Shown in pieces: positions 25,803 through 34,247 of a stretch of DNA of 64,000 nucleotides. Position 1 is the first letter of the stretch, and each line of letters begins with the position of its first letter. The translations under genes were made by a program, and so were the position numbers. Below the pieces are notes generated by a model that saw only the letters and a program-made list of their open reading frames with translations, searched no databases and was not told the DNA's origin. This DNA is from Bryobacteraceae bacterium (GTDB lineage Bacteria; Acidobacteriota; Terriglobia; Bryobacterales; Bryobacteraceae), in contig BPGE01000001.1 of NCBI GenBank assembly GCA_026002875.1, positions 930,001 to 994,000 of the forward strand, in the 5' to 3' direction.

Positions 25803-26992
25803 CGCAGCACCTCCGCCTGGACGCGCATGCCGTCTTTGACCTTGTGCTGGCCGCCCACAACGACCAGGTCGCCATCGCCAAGCCCCTCCGCGATCTCGAC
25901 CTCGCGGCCAGCCCCGCGGCCGGTGCGGACGCGCCGCGCATGAACGCGTCCGCTCTGGGGCGAGTAGACGTAGACGTGCGTGGCGCCCTGCGGATCGCGC
26001 CAGACGGCTTCCGCGGGAACGGTGCGCACCGGGACGCGCGAGTCGGTCTCAATCTCGGCTTCGGCGATCATGCCGGCGCGCAGTTCCAGCGCGGGGTTCG
26101 GCGCCAGCAGCCGCACCGGGAAGGTCCGCGACTGCGGCTCCGCAGCGAAGCCGACAAGTTCGACTTTTGCGGGGAATTCGCGCCCGCCGAGAGAAGGAAT
26201 GCGGACGCGCGCGGTCTGCCCGATCCTGACCTTCCCGATTTCCGCTTCAGGCACGCCGGCGCGGACGCGCGCCGGGTGGAGCTGCATCAGCGCCACAACG
26301 GGCATCCCGGCAGCGATCATCTCGCCCGTGTCGGCCAGGCGGCGGGCCACGACGCCAGAAATGGGCGCGCGGAGCTGCGTGTCCTCGACGCGCTTGCGAT
26401 TGAGCCGGGCGTTGGCTTCGGCCTGTCGGGCCTTGGCCTCGGCGGCCTCGCGGTCTTCGCGGCGCGCGCCTTCCAGGGCTTCCTCGTACCGCTGCTTCGC
26501 CACCTGCCAGTGCGTTTCGATTTTCCTGAAATCGTTCGGCGCAAGGCTTTTCCGCTCGAACAGGATCTTCATGCGCCGGTACTCGTCTTCGGCCTGCTCG
26601 TAGGCGGCGCGGGCCTGCTCAAGCTCCTGTCTGCGCGCCCCGGCGCGGGCTTTCTCGGCCATCGCCCGCGCAGCCGCGGCTTCGCCTTCCGCAATCTCTG
26701 CGCCGAGCGAATAGTCGGTGGGGTCGAGTTCCGCCAGCAACTGCCCCTGGCGGACGACCTGCCCCTCCTCGACCAGCACCCGGCGGATGCGCCCAGCCAC
26801 CTGGAAGCCGACTTCGGAGGATTCGTACGCCTCCACGTTACCGCCAACCCGGATCACTTCGGCTCGCTCGAGTTTCGCCGCCTCCCGAACCTGCACGGCG
26901 GCCACCGGCTCCGGCGCCTGTGCGGTCCGCTTTCCGCATGCGGCAAATGAGAGGATCAGAACCGCCACTGCCCAACGACCGGAATTCAGCAT
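25799..26992 (-). CDS. RND efflux periplasmic adaptor (lipoprotein)
   Basis: 397 residues from the ATG at 26992 (MLNSGRWAVAVLILSFAACG), which gives a proper lipoprotein signal with lipobox FAAC. The frame is open further upstream to 27055, but that extension crosses the promoter and operator dyad. The domain order is typical: lipoyl/barrel-sandwich (VGGNVEAYESSEVGFQVAGR), a long Ala/Arg/Glu helical hairpin (about 95-190), barrel and membrane-proximal domains. It couples to the permease-TolC fusion immediately downstream (ATGA overlap), making a two-gene tripartite pump. Substrate unknown. Confidence 0.92.
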   Translation of the reverse strand: MLNSGRWAVAVLILSFAACGKRTAQAPEPVAAVQVREAAKLERAEVIRVGGNVEAYESSEVGFQVAGRIRRVLVEEGQVVRQGQLLAELDPTDYSLGAEIAEGEAAAARAMAEKARAGARRQELEQARAAYEQAEDEYRRMKILFERKSLAPNDFRKIETHWQVAKQRYEEALEGARREDREAAEAKARQAEANARLNRKRVEDTQLRAPISGVVARRLADTGEMIAAGMPVVALMQLHPARVRAGVPEAEIGKVRIGQTARVRIPSLGGREFPAKVELVGFAAEPQSRTFPVRLLAPNPALELRAGMIAEAEIETDSRVPVRTVPAEAVWRDPQGATHVYVYSPQSGRVHARRVRTGRGAGREVEIAEGLGDGDLVVVGGQHKVKDGMRVQAEVLR

Positions 26993-27034
26993 CTGAAACA
27001 CCCTCCACTGTCTATCGTGGCATATGCTTCGCCT

Positions 27035-27078
27035 TTTGTCACTATACAGTGACAAATACTGTAATCAATCATTTACAG
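27035..27078 (-). promoter_or_regulatory. Promoter covered by two dyads (repressor operator) of the RND operon
   Basis: On the minus strand a -35 TTGATT (27063-27068) and a -10 TATAGT (27041-27046) are 16 bp apart. A perfect dyad with 9-bp arms TTTGTCACT and AGTGACAAA around a 4-bp centre (27035-27056) covers the -10 and spacer. A second dyad, CTGTAA and TTACAG with an 8-bp centre (27059-27078), covers the -35. The arrangement is that of a TetR/AcrR-type or similar repressor site. No regulator gene is adjacent. The leader to the ATG at 26992 would be about 40 nt. Confidence 0.65.
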
Positions 27079-27114
27079 ACGAACTCAGACCTTCCCCGGC
27101 CCCGACAGCAGGCG

Positions 27115-28263
27115 CTAGGGGAGCAGTTCGGCCGCCTGAGCGGCATCGTCAGGCGAAAGATAAAAGTGCGGACTGAGCCGCAGCCAGCCCTGGCGCGGGG
27201 CGGCGATGATGCCGGAATCGCGGAGGCGCGTCCACAGCCAGCGCGCGTCGACGCCCTCCTTGCGGATAGAGATGATGCCGGAGCCGTGGTCCGGCGTGGG
27301 TTCGAACATCACTTCGTAGCGCTTTTCTTTCGCCCATCCGGCGAGCAGGCCGGCAAGGTGCAGGACATGCGGGGCGATGTTGTCGACGCCCGCCTCGAGC
27401 AGCAGTTCGATCGAGGCTCGAAGACCGAAGCAGCCGATGACGTTCAGCGTGCCGGGCTCGTAACGGCCGGCGTCGCTGCGCAGGGTCATGTCGCGGGAGG
27501 AGTAGTCCTGCCAGCCGGCGACGTTGGTCCAGCCGAATTCGACGGGCTCGATCAGGTCCTGCATGTCGCGCTGAATGTAGAGGATGCCGCAGCCCTCGGG
27601 ACCGAGGAGCCATTTGTGGCCGTCGGCCGAGAGCGCGTGGATGCGGGCCTTGCGGACGTCGAGGGGAAAAGCGCCAAGGCCCTGAATGGCGTCCACGAAG
27701 AAGAAGACGCCGTGCCGCGCGCAGATCTCGCCGATGGCTTCGAGATTGGCGCGGTAGCCGCTGAGATACTGGACGAAGCTGATGGAAAGGAGCCGCGCGC
27801 CGCGGGCGGCGCGGTCAATCTCTTCCAGCGGCGCCATGCAGCTGAGCCATTCCACGCGGACGCCCTTCCACTGCTCCAGCTTCTTCCAGATGTAGAAGTT
27901 GGCTGGGAACTCCTCCCGGAAGGCGACGATGCGGTCGCCGGGGCGCCAGTCGAGGCCAAGAGCGACGGTGGCGATGCCCTCGCTGGTGTTCTTGACGGTG
28001 GCGATTTCCGCGGGCTCGGCGTTGATCAGGCGGGCTGCGGCGCGCTTGACGCCATCGACGGCGTCCATCCAGTCCGGGTAGTGCAGCGCCCCGTAGTCAA
28101 GGGCGTCCTGGGCCATGCGCTGCATGGCCTCAGCCGAACGCCGGGGCAGGGGAGCGACGGCGGCATGGTTCATGTACACGAGGTTCTTCGTGACCGGGAA
28201 CTCGTGCCGCCACGCGCGCCAGATCTCTTGCGTCGCCGGATTATCGTAACCCATCCATTTCAA
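27115..28263 (-). CDS. Class V aminotransferase-fold PLP enzyme
   Basis: 382 residues of the cysteine desulfurase/isopenicillin-N-epimerase-like fold type I family. The PLP-binding Lys lies in LSADGHKWLLGPEGCGIL. The Asp/Gln pair that holds the pyridine ring lies in FFFVDAIQGLGAFPL. An N-terminal FPVTKNLVYMNHAAVAPLP matches the substrate-entry loop of the group. The mobile-loop Cys typical of true IscS/NifS desulfurases is not obvious, so the reaction (desulfurase, selenocysteine lyase or epimerase-like) is open. The second Met (27115-28254, MGYDNP) is an alternative start. Divergent from the M48 protease gene, with only 32 bp between them. Confidence 0.85.
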   Translation of the reverse strand: MKWMGYDNPATQEIWRAWRHEFPVTKNLVYMNHAAVAPLPRRSAEAMQRMAQDALDYGALHYPDWMDAVDGVKRAAARLINAEPAEIATVKNTSEGIATVALGLDWRPGDRIVAFREEFPANFYIWKKLEQWKGVRVEWLSCMAPLEEIDRAARGARLLSISFVQYLSGYRANLEAIGEICARHGVFFFVDAIQGLGAFPLDVRKARIHALSADGHKWLLGPEGCGILYIQRDMQDLIEPVEFGWTNVAGWQDYSSRDMTLRSDAGRYEPGTLNVIGCFGLRASIELLLEAGVDNIAPHVLHLAGLLAGWAKEKRYEVMFEPTPDHGSGIISIRKEGVDARWLWTRLRDSGIIAAPRQGWLRLSPHFYLSPDDAAQAAELLP

Positions 28264-28295
28264 TGTACGTTAGTCTTAAGTGAGGGGACGGGCCC

Positions 28296-29339
28296 ATGAA
28301 GCGCACAATCCTGGCCGTGATACTCGCCCTGGCGGTGGCGTCGTTTGCGCCGCCGGTGCGGGCTCAGGAGTCGACTGAACAGTCCAAAGACCAGAAGCAG
28401 CAGAAGCAGAAGGTCATCAAGGACAAGAAGAAAGACCCCGACGCCATCGGCGAGCGCGACGTCGGCAAAGGGCTGAACTGGTATTCGATCGAAAAAGAAA
28501 TCGCGATGGGCAAGGCGTTCGCGATGGAGATCGAGCGGGTGGCCAAGATCGTCGACGACCCGATCATCGCCGAGTACGTCAACCGCGTGGGTCAGAACCT
28601 CGTGCGGAACTCCGACGCCAAGGTGCCGGTGACGATCAAGGTGATCGACACCGAAGAGCCCAACGCGATGGCGCTGCCGGGCGGGTTCTTCTACGTGAAC
28701 ACCGGATTGATCACCCTGGCCGAGAACGAGTCCGAGCTGGCGGGCGTGATGGGCCATGAGATCGCGCACATTGCGGCGCGGCACGGCACGCGGCAGGCCA
28801 CGCGCGGCAATCTGGCCAACCTGGCGACGATTCCACTGATCTTCATGGGCGGCTGGACCGGGTTCGGCATCCGCCAGGCGGCTTCCGTGGCGATCCCGTT
28901 GAGCTTCCTGTCGTTCTCGCGCGCCTTCGAGCGCGAAGCGGATCTGCTCGGCCTGCAGTACATGTACAAGGCCGGCTACGACCCGAACGGCTTCGTGGAC
29001 TTCTTCGAGCGTCTGGAATCGCTCGAAAAGCGCAAGCCGGGGACGATTTCCAAGGCTTTCCGCAGCCACCCGCCGACGGCGGACCGGATCGAGGAGGCGC
29101 AGAAGAACATCTCCGAGCTGCTGAAGGAGCGCCCCGAGTACGTGATCACGACCTCCGAGTTCGAGGAGGTGAAGGAGCGGATCATCGCGATGAGCAACCG
29201 GCGGAAGCTGGGACCGAACGATGATCCGAACCGCCCGCGGCTGAAGAAGGCGCCGGGCGCGGGCACGGAGCCCGTGGAAGGCGACGGCAAGAAGACCGAG
29301 GATCCGGACGAACGTCCCACCCTGAAGCGGCGGAACTAG
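28296..29339 (+). CDS. M48-family metallopeptidase, secreted
   Basis: 347 residues with a signal peptide (MKRTILAVILALAVASFAPP, ending VRAQE). The zinc-protease motif is in ELAGVMGHEIAHIAARHG (HExxH) and the third ligand in FEREADLLGLQYMYKAGYDP. It has the short BepA/LoiP-like catalytic domain but lacks the C-terminal TPR repeats of BepA and ends in a charged Pro/Glu/Lys tail. The likely role is periplasmic quality control of outer-membrane proteins. It is followed by a strong terminator and stands alone. Confidence 0.9.
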   Translation: MKRTILAVILALAVASFAPPVRAQESTEQSKDQKQQKQKVIKDKKKDPDAIGERDVGKGLNWYSIEKEIAMGKAFAMEIERVAKIVDDPIIAEYVNRVGQNLVRNSDAKVPVTIKVIDTEEPNAMALPGGFFYVNTGLITLAENESELAGVMGHEIAHIAARHGTRQATRGNLANLATIPLIFMGGWTGFGIRQAASVAIPLSFLSFSRAFEREADLLGLQYMYKAGYDPNGFVDFFERLESLEKRKPGTISKAFRSHPPTADRIEEAQKNISELLKERPEYVITTSEFEEVKERIIAMSNRRKLGPNDDPNRPRLKKAPGAGTEPVEGDGKKTEDPDERPTLKRRN

Positions 29340-29364
29340 TCTATCAGCGCATTGAAGAAGGAGG

Positions 29365-29402
29365 GCCGCTGGCGCGAGCTGAGCGCCAGCGGCTTTCTTT
29401 TA
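29365..29402 (+). terminator. Rho-independent terminator after the M48 gene
   Basis: A perfect 11-bp stem (GCCGCTGGCGC / GCGCCAGCGGC) with a 7-nt loop, followed by TTTCTTTT, 25 bp after the stop codon of the M48 gene. Confidence 0.9.
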
Positions 29403-29468
29403 CCTTTCGCTTCGGGTGCAGGGCCACTTCTTCCTGTGGCCGCCCGGTTTCGAGCGGGCGGAATTGCC

Positions 29469-29762
29469 CTATGCCTGCCGCCGCGGTGTGATGCGGATCA
29501 GCTTGTGGTGGCTGGTGGCGCCGGCGACGATTTCAACCGATTCGCGGGAAACGCCGAATTCGGCGGCGAGGAAACGGATCAGCTCCTCGTTCGCTTTGCC
29601 GCGTTCGGGAGGTGCGGCGACCTTGATTTTCCAGTCGCCGCTTTCGAGGAAACCGGCCCATTCGGTTCTCGGGCTGCGGGGGACGATGCGCACCTGAAGA
29701 GACAGCTTGCCTTCGGCTTTCAGACGGTCGTGGAGACGGGCGATATCCATGGCGTTAGTCAT
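29469..29762 (-). CDS. DUF167 (YggU-family) protein
   Basis: 97 residues. LQVRIVPRSPRTEWAGFLES, then WKIKVAAPPERGKANEELIRFL and SVEIVAGATSHHKLIRI are the family signature. The fold is a small alpha/beta domain; its function is not established. The ATG at 29762 sits in ATGACTAA, overlapping the stop of the upstream receiver-fusion gene by 8 bp, which supports this start and translational coupling. MDIARL at 29750 is an alternative. Confidence 0.88.
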   Translation of the reverse strand: MTNAMDIARLHDRLKAEGKLSLQVRIVPRSPRTEWAGFLESGDWKIKVAAPPERGKANEELIRFLAAEFGVSRESVEIVAGATSHHKLIRITPRRQA

Positions 29763-31404
29763 GGCTGAACGAGACCATTTCTCCCACGTTGAGCTGCCAG
29801 CCATTTTCCGGGATGGCGGGGGCTGGGGCGGCGACAGGTCGGCAGCGCGAGTCGAAAGTCAGGAACTTTCCCAGCCTGGCGATGCGGCAGCGGCCGTTTT
29901 TGGGGACGGGCTGCCGTTCCAGGTCCCGGCGGGAAAGGCACTGGAAAGCGAATTCCGAGATTTCGGAAAAAGCGCGTCCGTCCGCCAATTCCACTGCGGT
30001 GCGGGCCCAGCCGCCCCGCTCGATGAAATTCCTGGCGATGCCCAGAGAAGAACCGCGCCAGAGATTCTCGCCGCGGAAACGGTACAGGAGCTGAACGGCG
30101 GCGTTCTGTGTTTCCGCGCGGAATTCAGCAACAAAATAGAGGGCCGGATCGGCGATTTTTTCTCCGTCGATCCATGCGCCTGGCGCGCGGATTTTGCCCT
30201 CGCGCCGGATCTCCTTGCAGGCGATCTCGTAGGTGAACGGCTCGCTGTCCATGACAAGCTCGCGGGAGCCGCCGGCGAGATCGGCGAGCACGGGCGCGAG
30301 CTGGAACCGCAGCGGAGGCGCATCGCCCGCGACGGGCTCGACCATGTTGTTGTCGGTGACGGGCACGAGCATCGGGTGAAGGCCGAAGTAGGGGCCGTCA
30401 TACGGGACGTCCTGATGCTCGCGCGTCTGGATGAGAGTGCGGGCCGGACGGCCTTCCGGGTCGAGCCACACGCGGTAGACGTATTCGATATCCGTGGTGC
30501 GGCCCCAGCGGGCCATCAGGTCGCGCGCCGAGGTGCCGCCGTCTTCGTTGGAGAACACGGCCGTGTATTCGAGCCACGGGCCGCGGGCGTCGCGTCCGCG
30601 CCTGCAATAGACGAGCAGGGGCGCATCGCTGAAGCGGCCGATCGTGTCCGCGCGGGCGAAGAGCACGGGCGCATGCCGGACGGGCTCGAAGAGAGGGTCG
30701 CCGGGCGGGAGCGGCCGGATCCGGGCGCCGCCGATGACCAGATCCGAACCGGCGGCAGAGTGGCGCGGGTCGCGCCCGACGGAAAGCGTGTGAGGGCCGG
30801 GCCCGAGAGGTCCGAGGAAGACGCGGTAGAGGCGCGAGTCCTTTTCAGCAAAAACAAAAACGTGATGTTTTGTTTCTCCATCGAGGCCGATGGCGGCGAC
30901 GGCGGCCTCGCGGCCGGCGGCGCCCCAATCCGAGGACGGGGAAGAGAGTTCGAGCTCGGCGACGACTTCGGCGGGACTGTCCAGAGTAAACGGGAAGCTG
31001 CGCTGCTGCGCGAAGGCCGGCGCTGCGAGCCAGAAGGCCAGCAGCAGCGAAGCCAGGCGCGAGAGCGCGCTGAGGAGCCGCTCCGTGCGGACCGGTTTGC
31101 GCAACACCTCGCGGACCATGGCCCGCTCCGGCGAGGACTCGAAGCCGGCTGCGCCCGTGAGCACGATGACCGGCAGGCCGGGGTGCAGCTCGTGCAGCGC
31201 GCGGATGAGGCGGCGGCCGTCCTCCGTGCGCGGCAGGCGGAGGTCCATCAGCACGCAGTCCGGCAGCGTGTCCGACGCGGAGAGCTGGTGCAGGGCTTCC
31301 TCCGCGCAGCTGGCGGGGTGCACCTGATGCCCGCGCGACTCGAGCAGGAGCGTGCGCAACCGGCGCTGGTCGGGATCATCTTCGATGAGCAGGACGCGCG
31401 GCAT
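29755..31404 (-). CDS. Response-regulator receiver fused to an exported domain
   Basis: 549 residues. Residues 1-116 are a full CheY-like receiver: acidic pair at D9/D10, phospho-acceptor D54 in DCVLMDLRLPR, T83 in VLTGAAG and K103 in VLRKPV. Immediately after the last receiver helix comes a hydrophobic stretch and cleavage site (LASLLLAFWLAAPAFAQQ, 117-134). About 415 residues of beta-rich sequence follow, with no HTH or enzyme motif I recognise. A receiver directly joined to a signal peptide is topologically odd. Met96 (31119) has GGAG six bases upstream and would by itself start a normal secreted protein, so two products are possible. The gene begins 4 bp after the stop of the membrane protein gene at 31409 and overlaps the DUF167 gene. 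Confidence 0.8.
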   Translation of the reverse strand: MPRVLLIEDDPDQRRLRTLLLESRGHQVHPASCAEEALHQLSASDTLPDCVLMDLRLPRTEDGRRLIRALHELHPGLPVIVLTGAAGFESSPERAMVREVLRKPVRTERLLSALSRLASLLLAFWLAAPAFAQQRSFPFTLDSPAEVVAELELSSPSSDWGAAGREAAVAAIGLDGETKHHVFVFAEKDSRLYRVFLGPLGPGPHTLSVGRDPRHSAAGSDLVIGGARIRPLPPGDPLFEPVRHAPVLFARADTIGRFSDAPLLVYCRRGRDARGPWLEYTAVFSNEDGGTSARDLMARWGRTTDIEYVYRVWLDPEGRPARTLIQTREHQDVPYDGPYFGLHPMLVPVTDNNMVEPVAGDAPPLRFQLAPVLADLAGGSRELVMDSEPFTYEIACKEIRREGKIRAPGAWIDGEKIADPALYFVAEFRAETQNAAVQLLYRFRGENLWRGSSLGIARNFIERGGWARTAVELADGRAFSEISEFAFQCLSRRDLERQPVPKNGRCRIARLGKFLTFDSRCRPVAAPAPAIPENGWQLNVGEMVSFSHD

Positions 31405-31408
31405 GGCT

Positions 31409-31912
31409 TCAGTTTTCGAAGTCGATCCGCGCGATGACGAGCTGCGGCAGCACCTGGTTCCAGCCGGAGGGGATGTTGTCGAACGGCAGGCGGAAGGGGC
31501 GGGTTTCGCCGGGCTGGAAGGGCTTGCCTTTGACCCGGCGGACAATCGGGACGCGTTCGCGGAGGACCGGCTGGCCGTAGGGGTCGTAGAAGATGCAGTT
31601 CAGCTCCACAACGGCGATGGGGCGCGGACCCTTGTTGGTGATGTTGCCCGTGATCTCGACGAGCGTAGTCATCATGTAATTCTCGGCGGCTTTCATCTCG
31701 ACGCCGGAGAGAGCCAGATAGCCGTTGCGGACGTACTCGCGCGCCTCTTCTGTCAGTGGCGGCGGCTCGGGAGGCTCTGGAGGAGTGCGAAGAACGAACC
31801 ACCAGAGAGCAGTTCCTGCGAGTGCGAAAAAAACGAGGATTGCGAGCGCGTAAACAGGGAAGGAGGAGTTGCCTGTGGGAGACGCAGGGGAGGACTGGGG
31901 TTTCAATGCCAC
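31409..31912 (-). CDS. Single-pass membrane protein with FxLYD-like domain
   Basis: 167 residues: a short Pro/Ser-rich cytoplasmic N-terminus, one membrane helix (FPVYALAILVFFALAGTALW, residues 18-37), a Pro-rich linker (PPEPPEPPPL) and an extracytoplasmic beta domain. The latter (MMTTLVEITGNITNKGPRPI, NCIFYDPYGQPV) resembles FxLYD/DUF2393-type Ig-like domains. Function unknown. It is the first gene of a run with the receiver fusion and DUF167 genes, so it may share a cell-envelope role with the exported part of that fusion. Confidence 0.7.
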   Translation of the reverse strand: MALKPQSSPASPTGNSSFPVYALAILVFFALAGTALWWFVLRTPPEPPEPPPLTEEAREYVRNGYLALSGVEMKAAENYMMTTLVEITGNITNKGPRPIAVVELNCIFYDPYGQPVLRERVPIVRRVKGKPFQPGETRPFRLPFDNIPSGWNQVLPQLVIARIDFEN

Positions 31913-31992
31913 GGGCCAATGACCTCCTGGATCAGGGGTGGCGGACGTCCACCCTCAGGAATAGTTTGACACGCCGCGGCAGGCGAGCCAAC

Positions 31993-33102
31993 TCAGGGGT
32001 CGAACAGGCTGCCCTGCATGCGCGAGGCGGCGCGCGAGATGTCGCGGACGAGAGCGCGGTAAGGGATGTCTTCGATGGAAGAGAAGGGCCGCCACTCGGC
32101 GTCGCGCGAGGCGCTGTAAAACCACTGGGCGAGCAGGGCGATGTGCTCGGAGCGCTGCGCGAGCGTCAGGCGGGGCGGCGCGAGCGATGTGAAGAGGGAG
32201 CGCAGGCGCGAGTCGAGGCTGATCGACTGTCCCGTCGCCGTGACCGGAAACGCGCACAGCGGCAGCCAGGCGCCGGAGAGCATGACGGCGATCTGCAGCA
32301 CGCCGGGCTCAGGCGACGGCAGCACTGCCGCCCCAGAGAGGCGGTCGAGCGGCGCGGCCAGATCTCCGCACAGGGAAGCGGCCTCGCGGATCCGGAGCCA
32401 GCGCTCGTGCCAGCGGCTGGCCTGCTCGAAGTCGAGCTCTTCGCTGGCGCGGTCGCGCGCGGCTGCGGCGGACTCCAGCAGGCTGCGCCCGCGCGTTTCC
32501 AGAAACCGGACCAGCCGCGCGGCTTCCGCCGAATATTCTTCGCGGGAAACGGCCTCCTGGCAGGGCCGCAGGCATTTGCCCATTTCGCCGTAGATGCAGC
32601 CGGGGTGGTCCGGCGCGGGGGCCAGGTCTTCCAGGCAGCGCCGGATCTGAAACAGATCGAGCACTTCCTGTTCAAAACGTGATGCGGCCGTCCTGTTCTG
32701 AAACGGGCCGAAGCAGAAAGACGAGCCGCGGCTGAGGCGCGTGGAGACCGATGTGCGGGGCCACGGATTGGACAGCAGCACCTTGACGAACACGGCCGGA
32801 CGCAGGCGCAGGCGGCGGGCGGCGCCTTCGGGCGAGTGGAGGTTCAGCAGTTCGTAGTGGCGGAGCAGGGCGGCGAGGTTCGACGGGGCGAGTTCGTATT
32901 CGACGGCGGTGGCGAGTTCTCCAAGACGAAGAGCGCGGCCGGCGATGCCCGACGGCGAGAGCAGGCGGCGCAGGCGGCGGCGCAGGCGGCGCGTGCGGCT
33001 GACGTAAGGCTCGCCCTCGCGCAGATGGACGACGAACACGGCCGGCGCATCGGGCGCCAGCGAGAGATCGAAGGGCGGCTCGATGCGGGCGGCGGGCGTC
33101 AT
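31993..33102 (-). CDS. UvrC-like protein with degenerate GIY-YIG domain
   Basis: 369 residues. The N-terminal 95 residues resemble the GIY-YIG nuclease fold (AVFVVHLREGEPYVSRTRRL), but the GIY and YIG tripeptides are not preserved, so nuclease activity is doubtful. The middle keeps the four Cys of UvrC's central region: FQIRRCLED, then HPGCIYGEMGKCLRPCQEAV, known as an Fe-S-type site in UvrC. A UVR motif follows (SEELDFEQASRWHERWLRI, about 222-240). The C-terminal RNase H-like endonuclease and HhH domains of real UvrC are absent. It is therefore a Cho/UvrC paralogue of unknown role. The start ATG overlaps the stop of the aldo/keto reductase gene (ATGA). Confidence 0.8.
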   Translation of the reverse strand: MTPAARIEPPFDLSLAPDAPAVFVVHLREGEPYVSRTRRLRRRLRRLLSPSGIAGRALRLGELATAVEYELAPSNLAALLRHYELLNLHSPEGAARRLRLRPAVFVKVLLSNPWPRTSVSTRLSRGSSFCFGPFQNRTAASRFEQEVLDLFQIRRCLEDLAPAPDHPGCIYGEMGKCLRPCQEAVSREEYSAEAARLVRFLETRGRSLLESAAAARDRASEELDFEQASRWHERWLRIREAASLCGDLAAPLDRLSGAAVLPSPEPGVLQIAVMLSGAWLPLCAFPVTATGQSISLDSRLRSLFTSLAPPRLTLAQRSEHIALLAQWFYSASRDAEWRPFSSIEDIPYRALVRDISRAASRMQGSLFDP

Positions 33103-34154
33103 GCTTCCGTTTCAAAGAGCGACAGCCAGCGCTCGAGCGGCGCGGGAGGCACGGTGCTGAGGGCGAGGTTCTCTTCGACGTGCCGGAGCGAGCTCATGCC
33201 GGCGAGAACAGTGGTGATGCCGGGCGCGGACCGCGCGAACTGCAGCGCCCGCTGGGCGTCGGTCCAGCATTCGGGGAAGGCGTCGCGCACGCGCCCCGGC
33301 AGGGACGATGCAAGCCGGGCCTGCAACAGCGGGGCGCTGGCGACGACGGTCACGCCGAGCCGCGCGGCGAGTTCGAGCAGCGTGGCGTGGTTCGGCGGTT
33401 CGCCCTGATGCGCCCGCGTGAAGGCCTCGGGCATGGCGAGATTGAAGGGAAGCTGAACGAAGCGGAAATGGCAGTCTTCGCCTGCGGCTTCGCGCGCGAT
33501 TTCAGCCACGCGCGGCAGGCTGAGGCGGAGATCGGAGTCCTGCCGCAGCCGGAGGCCGTCCCAGGTGGCGATGCCGTAGGCGGCGATGCGGCCCTCGCGG
33601 CACAGGCGCTCGAGCGTGGCGAAAGCGGCGCGGAGACGGTCTTCGAAGACGGCGCGCGGAACGAAGCGAAGCTGCGTTTCCGGATTGTGCAGGTAGAAAA
33701 CGTCGATCGTCTCCAGACCGAGGTTCGAGAGGCTGCGCGCAATCTGATCTTCCAGAAAGGCGGGCGCCATGCAGTGCATGCGTCCTGCAACTTCGGGCGA
33801 ATCAGGAATGCCCTCGGGGAGGGCGCCGGGCGTGAGGAAGCCCGCTTTCGTGCAGACGAGGAGTTCGTCGCGCGCGGCGGCGCCCTGCCCGAACAGCGTT
33901 TTCAGAGCCGCGCCGATGGACCGCTCGGAACGCTGATGGCGGTAGTTGATCGCGGTGTCGATGACGTTGACGCCTTTCCGGACGGCGGCTTCGACAGCCG
34001 CCGTATAACGGGCGTCGTCTTCTTCGGTGGGTTCGCCGAGATAGGTGCCGATTCCGATGGAAGACAGCAGGCAGCTCTGGGCAAGACGGTAGAAACCGTT
34101 GTCCAGAGCCTCGGCGAAGCGCCCGGCGAAGCGGCGGGAGCCTTCCGGCGTCAT
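33099..34154 (-). CDS. Aldo/keto reductase
   Basis: 351 residues, NADPH-dependent TIM-barrel oxidoreductase. The catalytic tetrad is visible: Asp and Tyr in NVIDTAINYRHQRSERSIG, Lys in ELLVCTKAG and His in IDVFYLHNPE. The frame is open far upstream, but the ATG at 34154 (MTPEGSRRFAGRF) is the last plausible start before the intergenic region shared with the divergent acyltransferase gene. Coupled to the UvrC-like gene by a 4-bp overlap. Substrate unknown. Confidence 0.88.
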   Translation of the reverse strand: MTPEGSRRFAGRFAEALDNGFYRLAQSCLLSSIGIGTYLGEPTEEDDARYTAAVEAAVRKGVNVIDTAINYRHQRSERSIGAALKTLFGQGAAARDELLVCTKAGFLTPGALPEGIPDSPEVAGRMHCMAPAFLEDQIARSLSNLGLETIDVFYLHNPETQLRFVPRAVFEDRLRAAFATLERLCREGRIAAYGIATWDGLRLRQDSDLRLSLPRVAEIAREAAGEDCHFRFVQLPFNLAMPEAFTRAHQGEPPNHATLLELAARLGVTVVASAPLLQARLASSLPGRVRDAFPECWTDAQRALQFARSAPGITTVLAGMSSLRHVEENLALSTVPPAPLERWLSLFETEA

Positions 34155-34247
34155 GTGCAGTGCGGCCACCTCTCGATTGTATCGGGGCTGTCCCGCGTGT
34201 CGTACACTTGCGGTAACGCGGTGCGAAATCCGCGCCATCGAGGAGCG

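Noticed and set aside
22971-25943. A 990-codon plus-strand frame opposite the RND permease
   Set aside because: Antisense shadow of a GC-rich gene with clear RND domains; the product is an Asp/Gly/Glu/Arg-rich sequence with no domain or signal.
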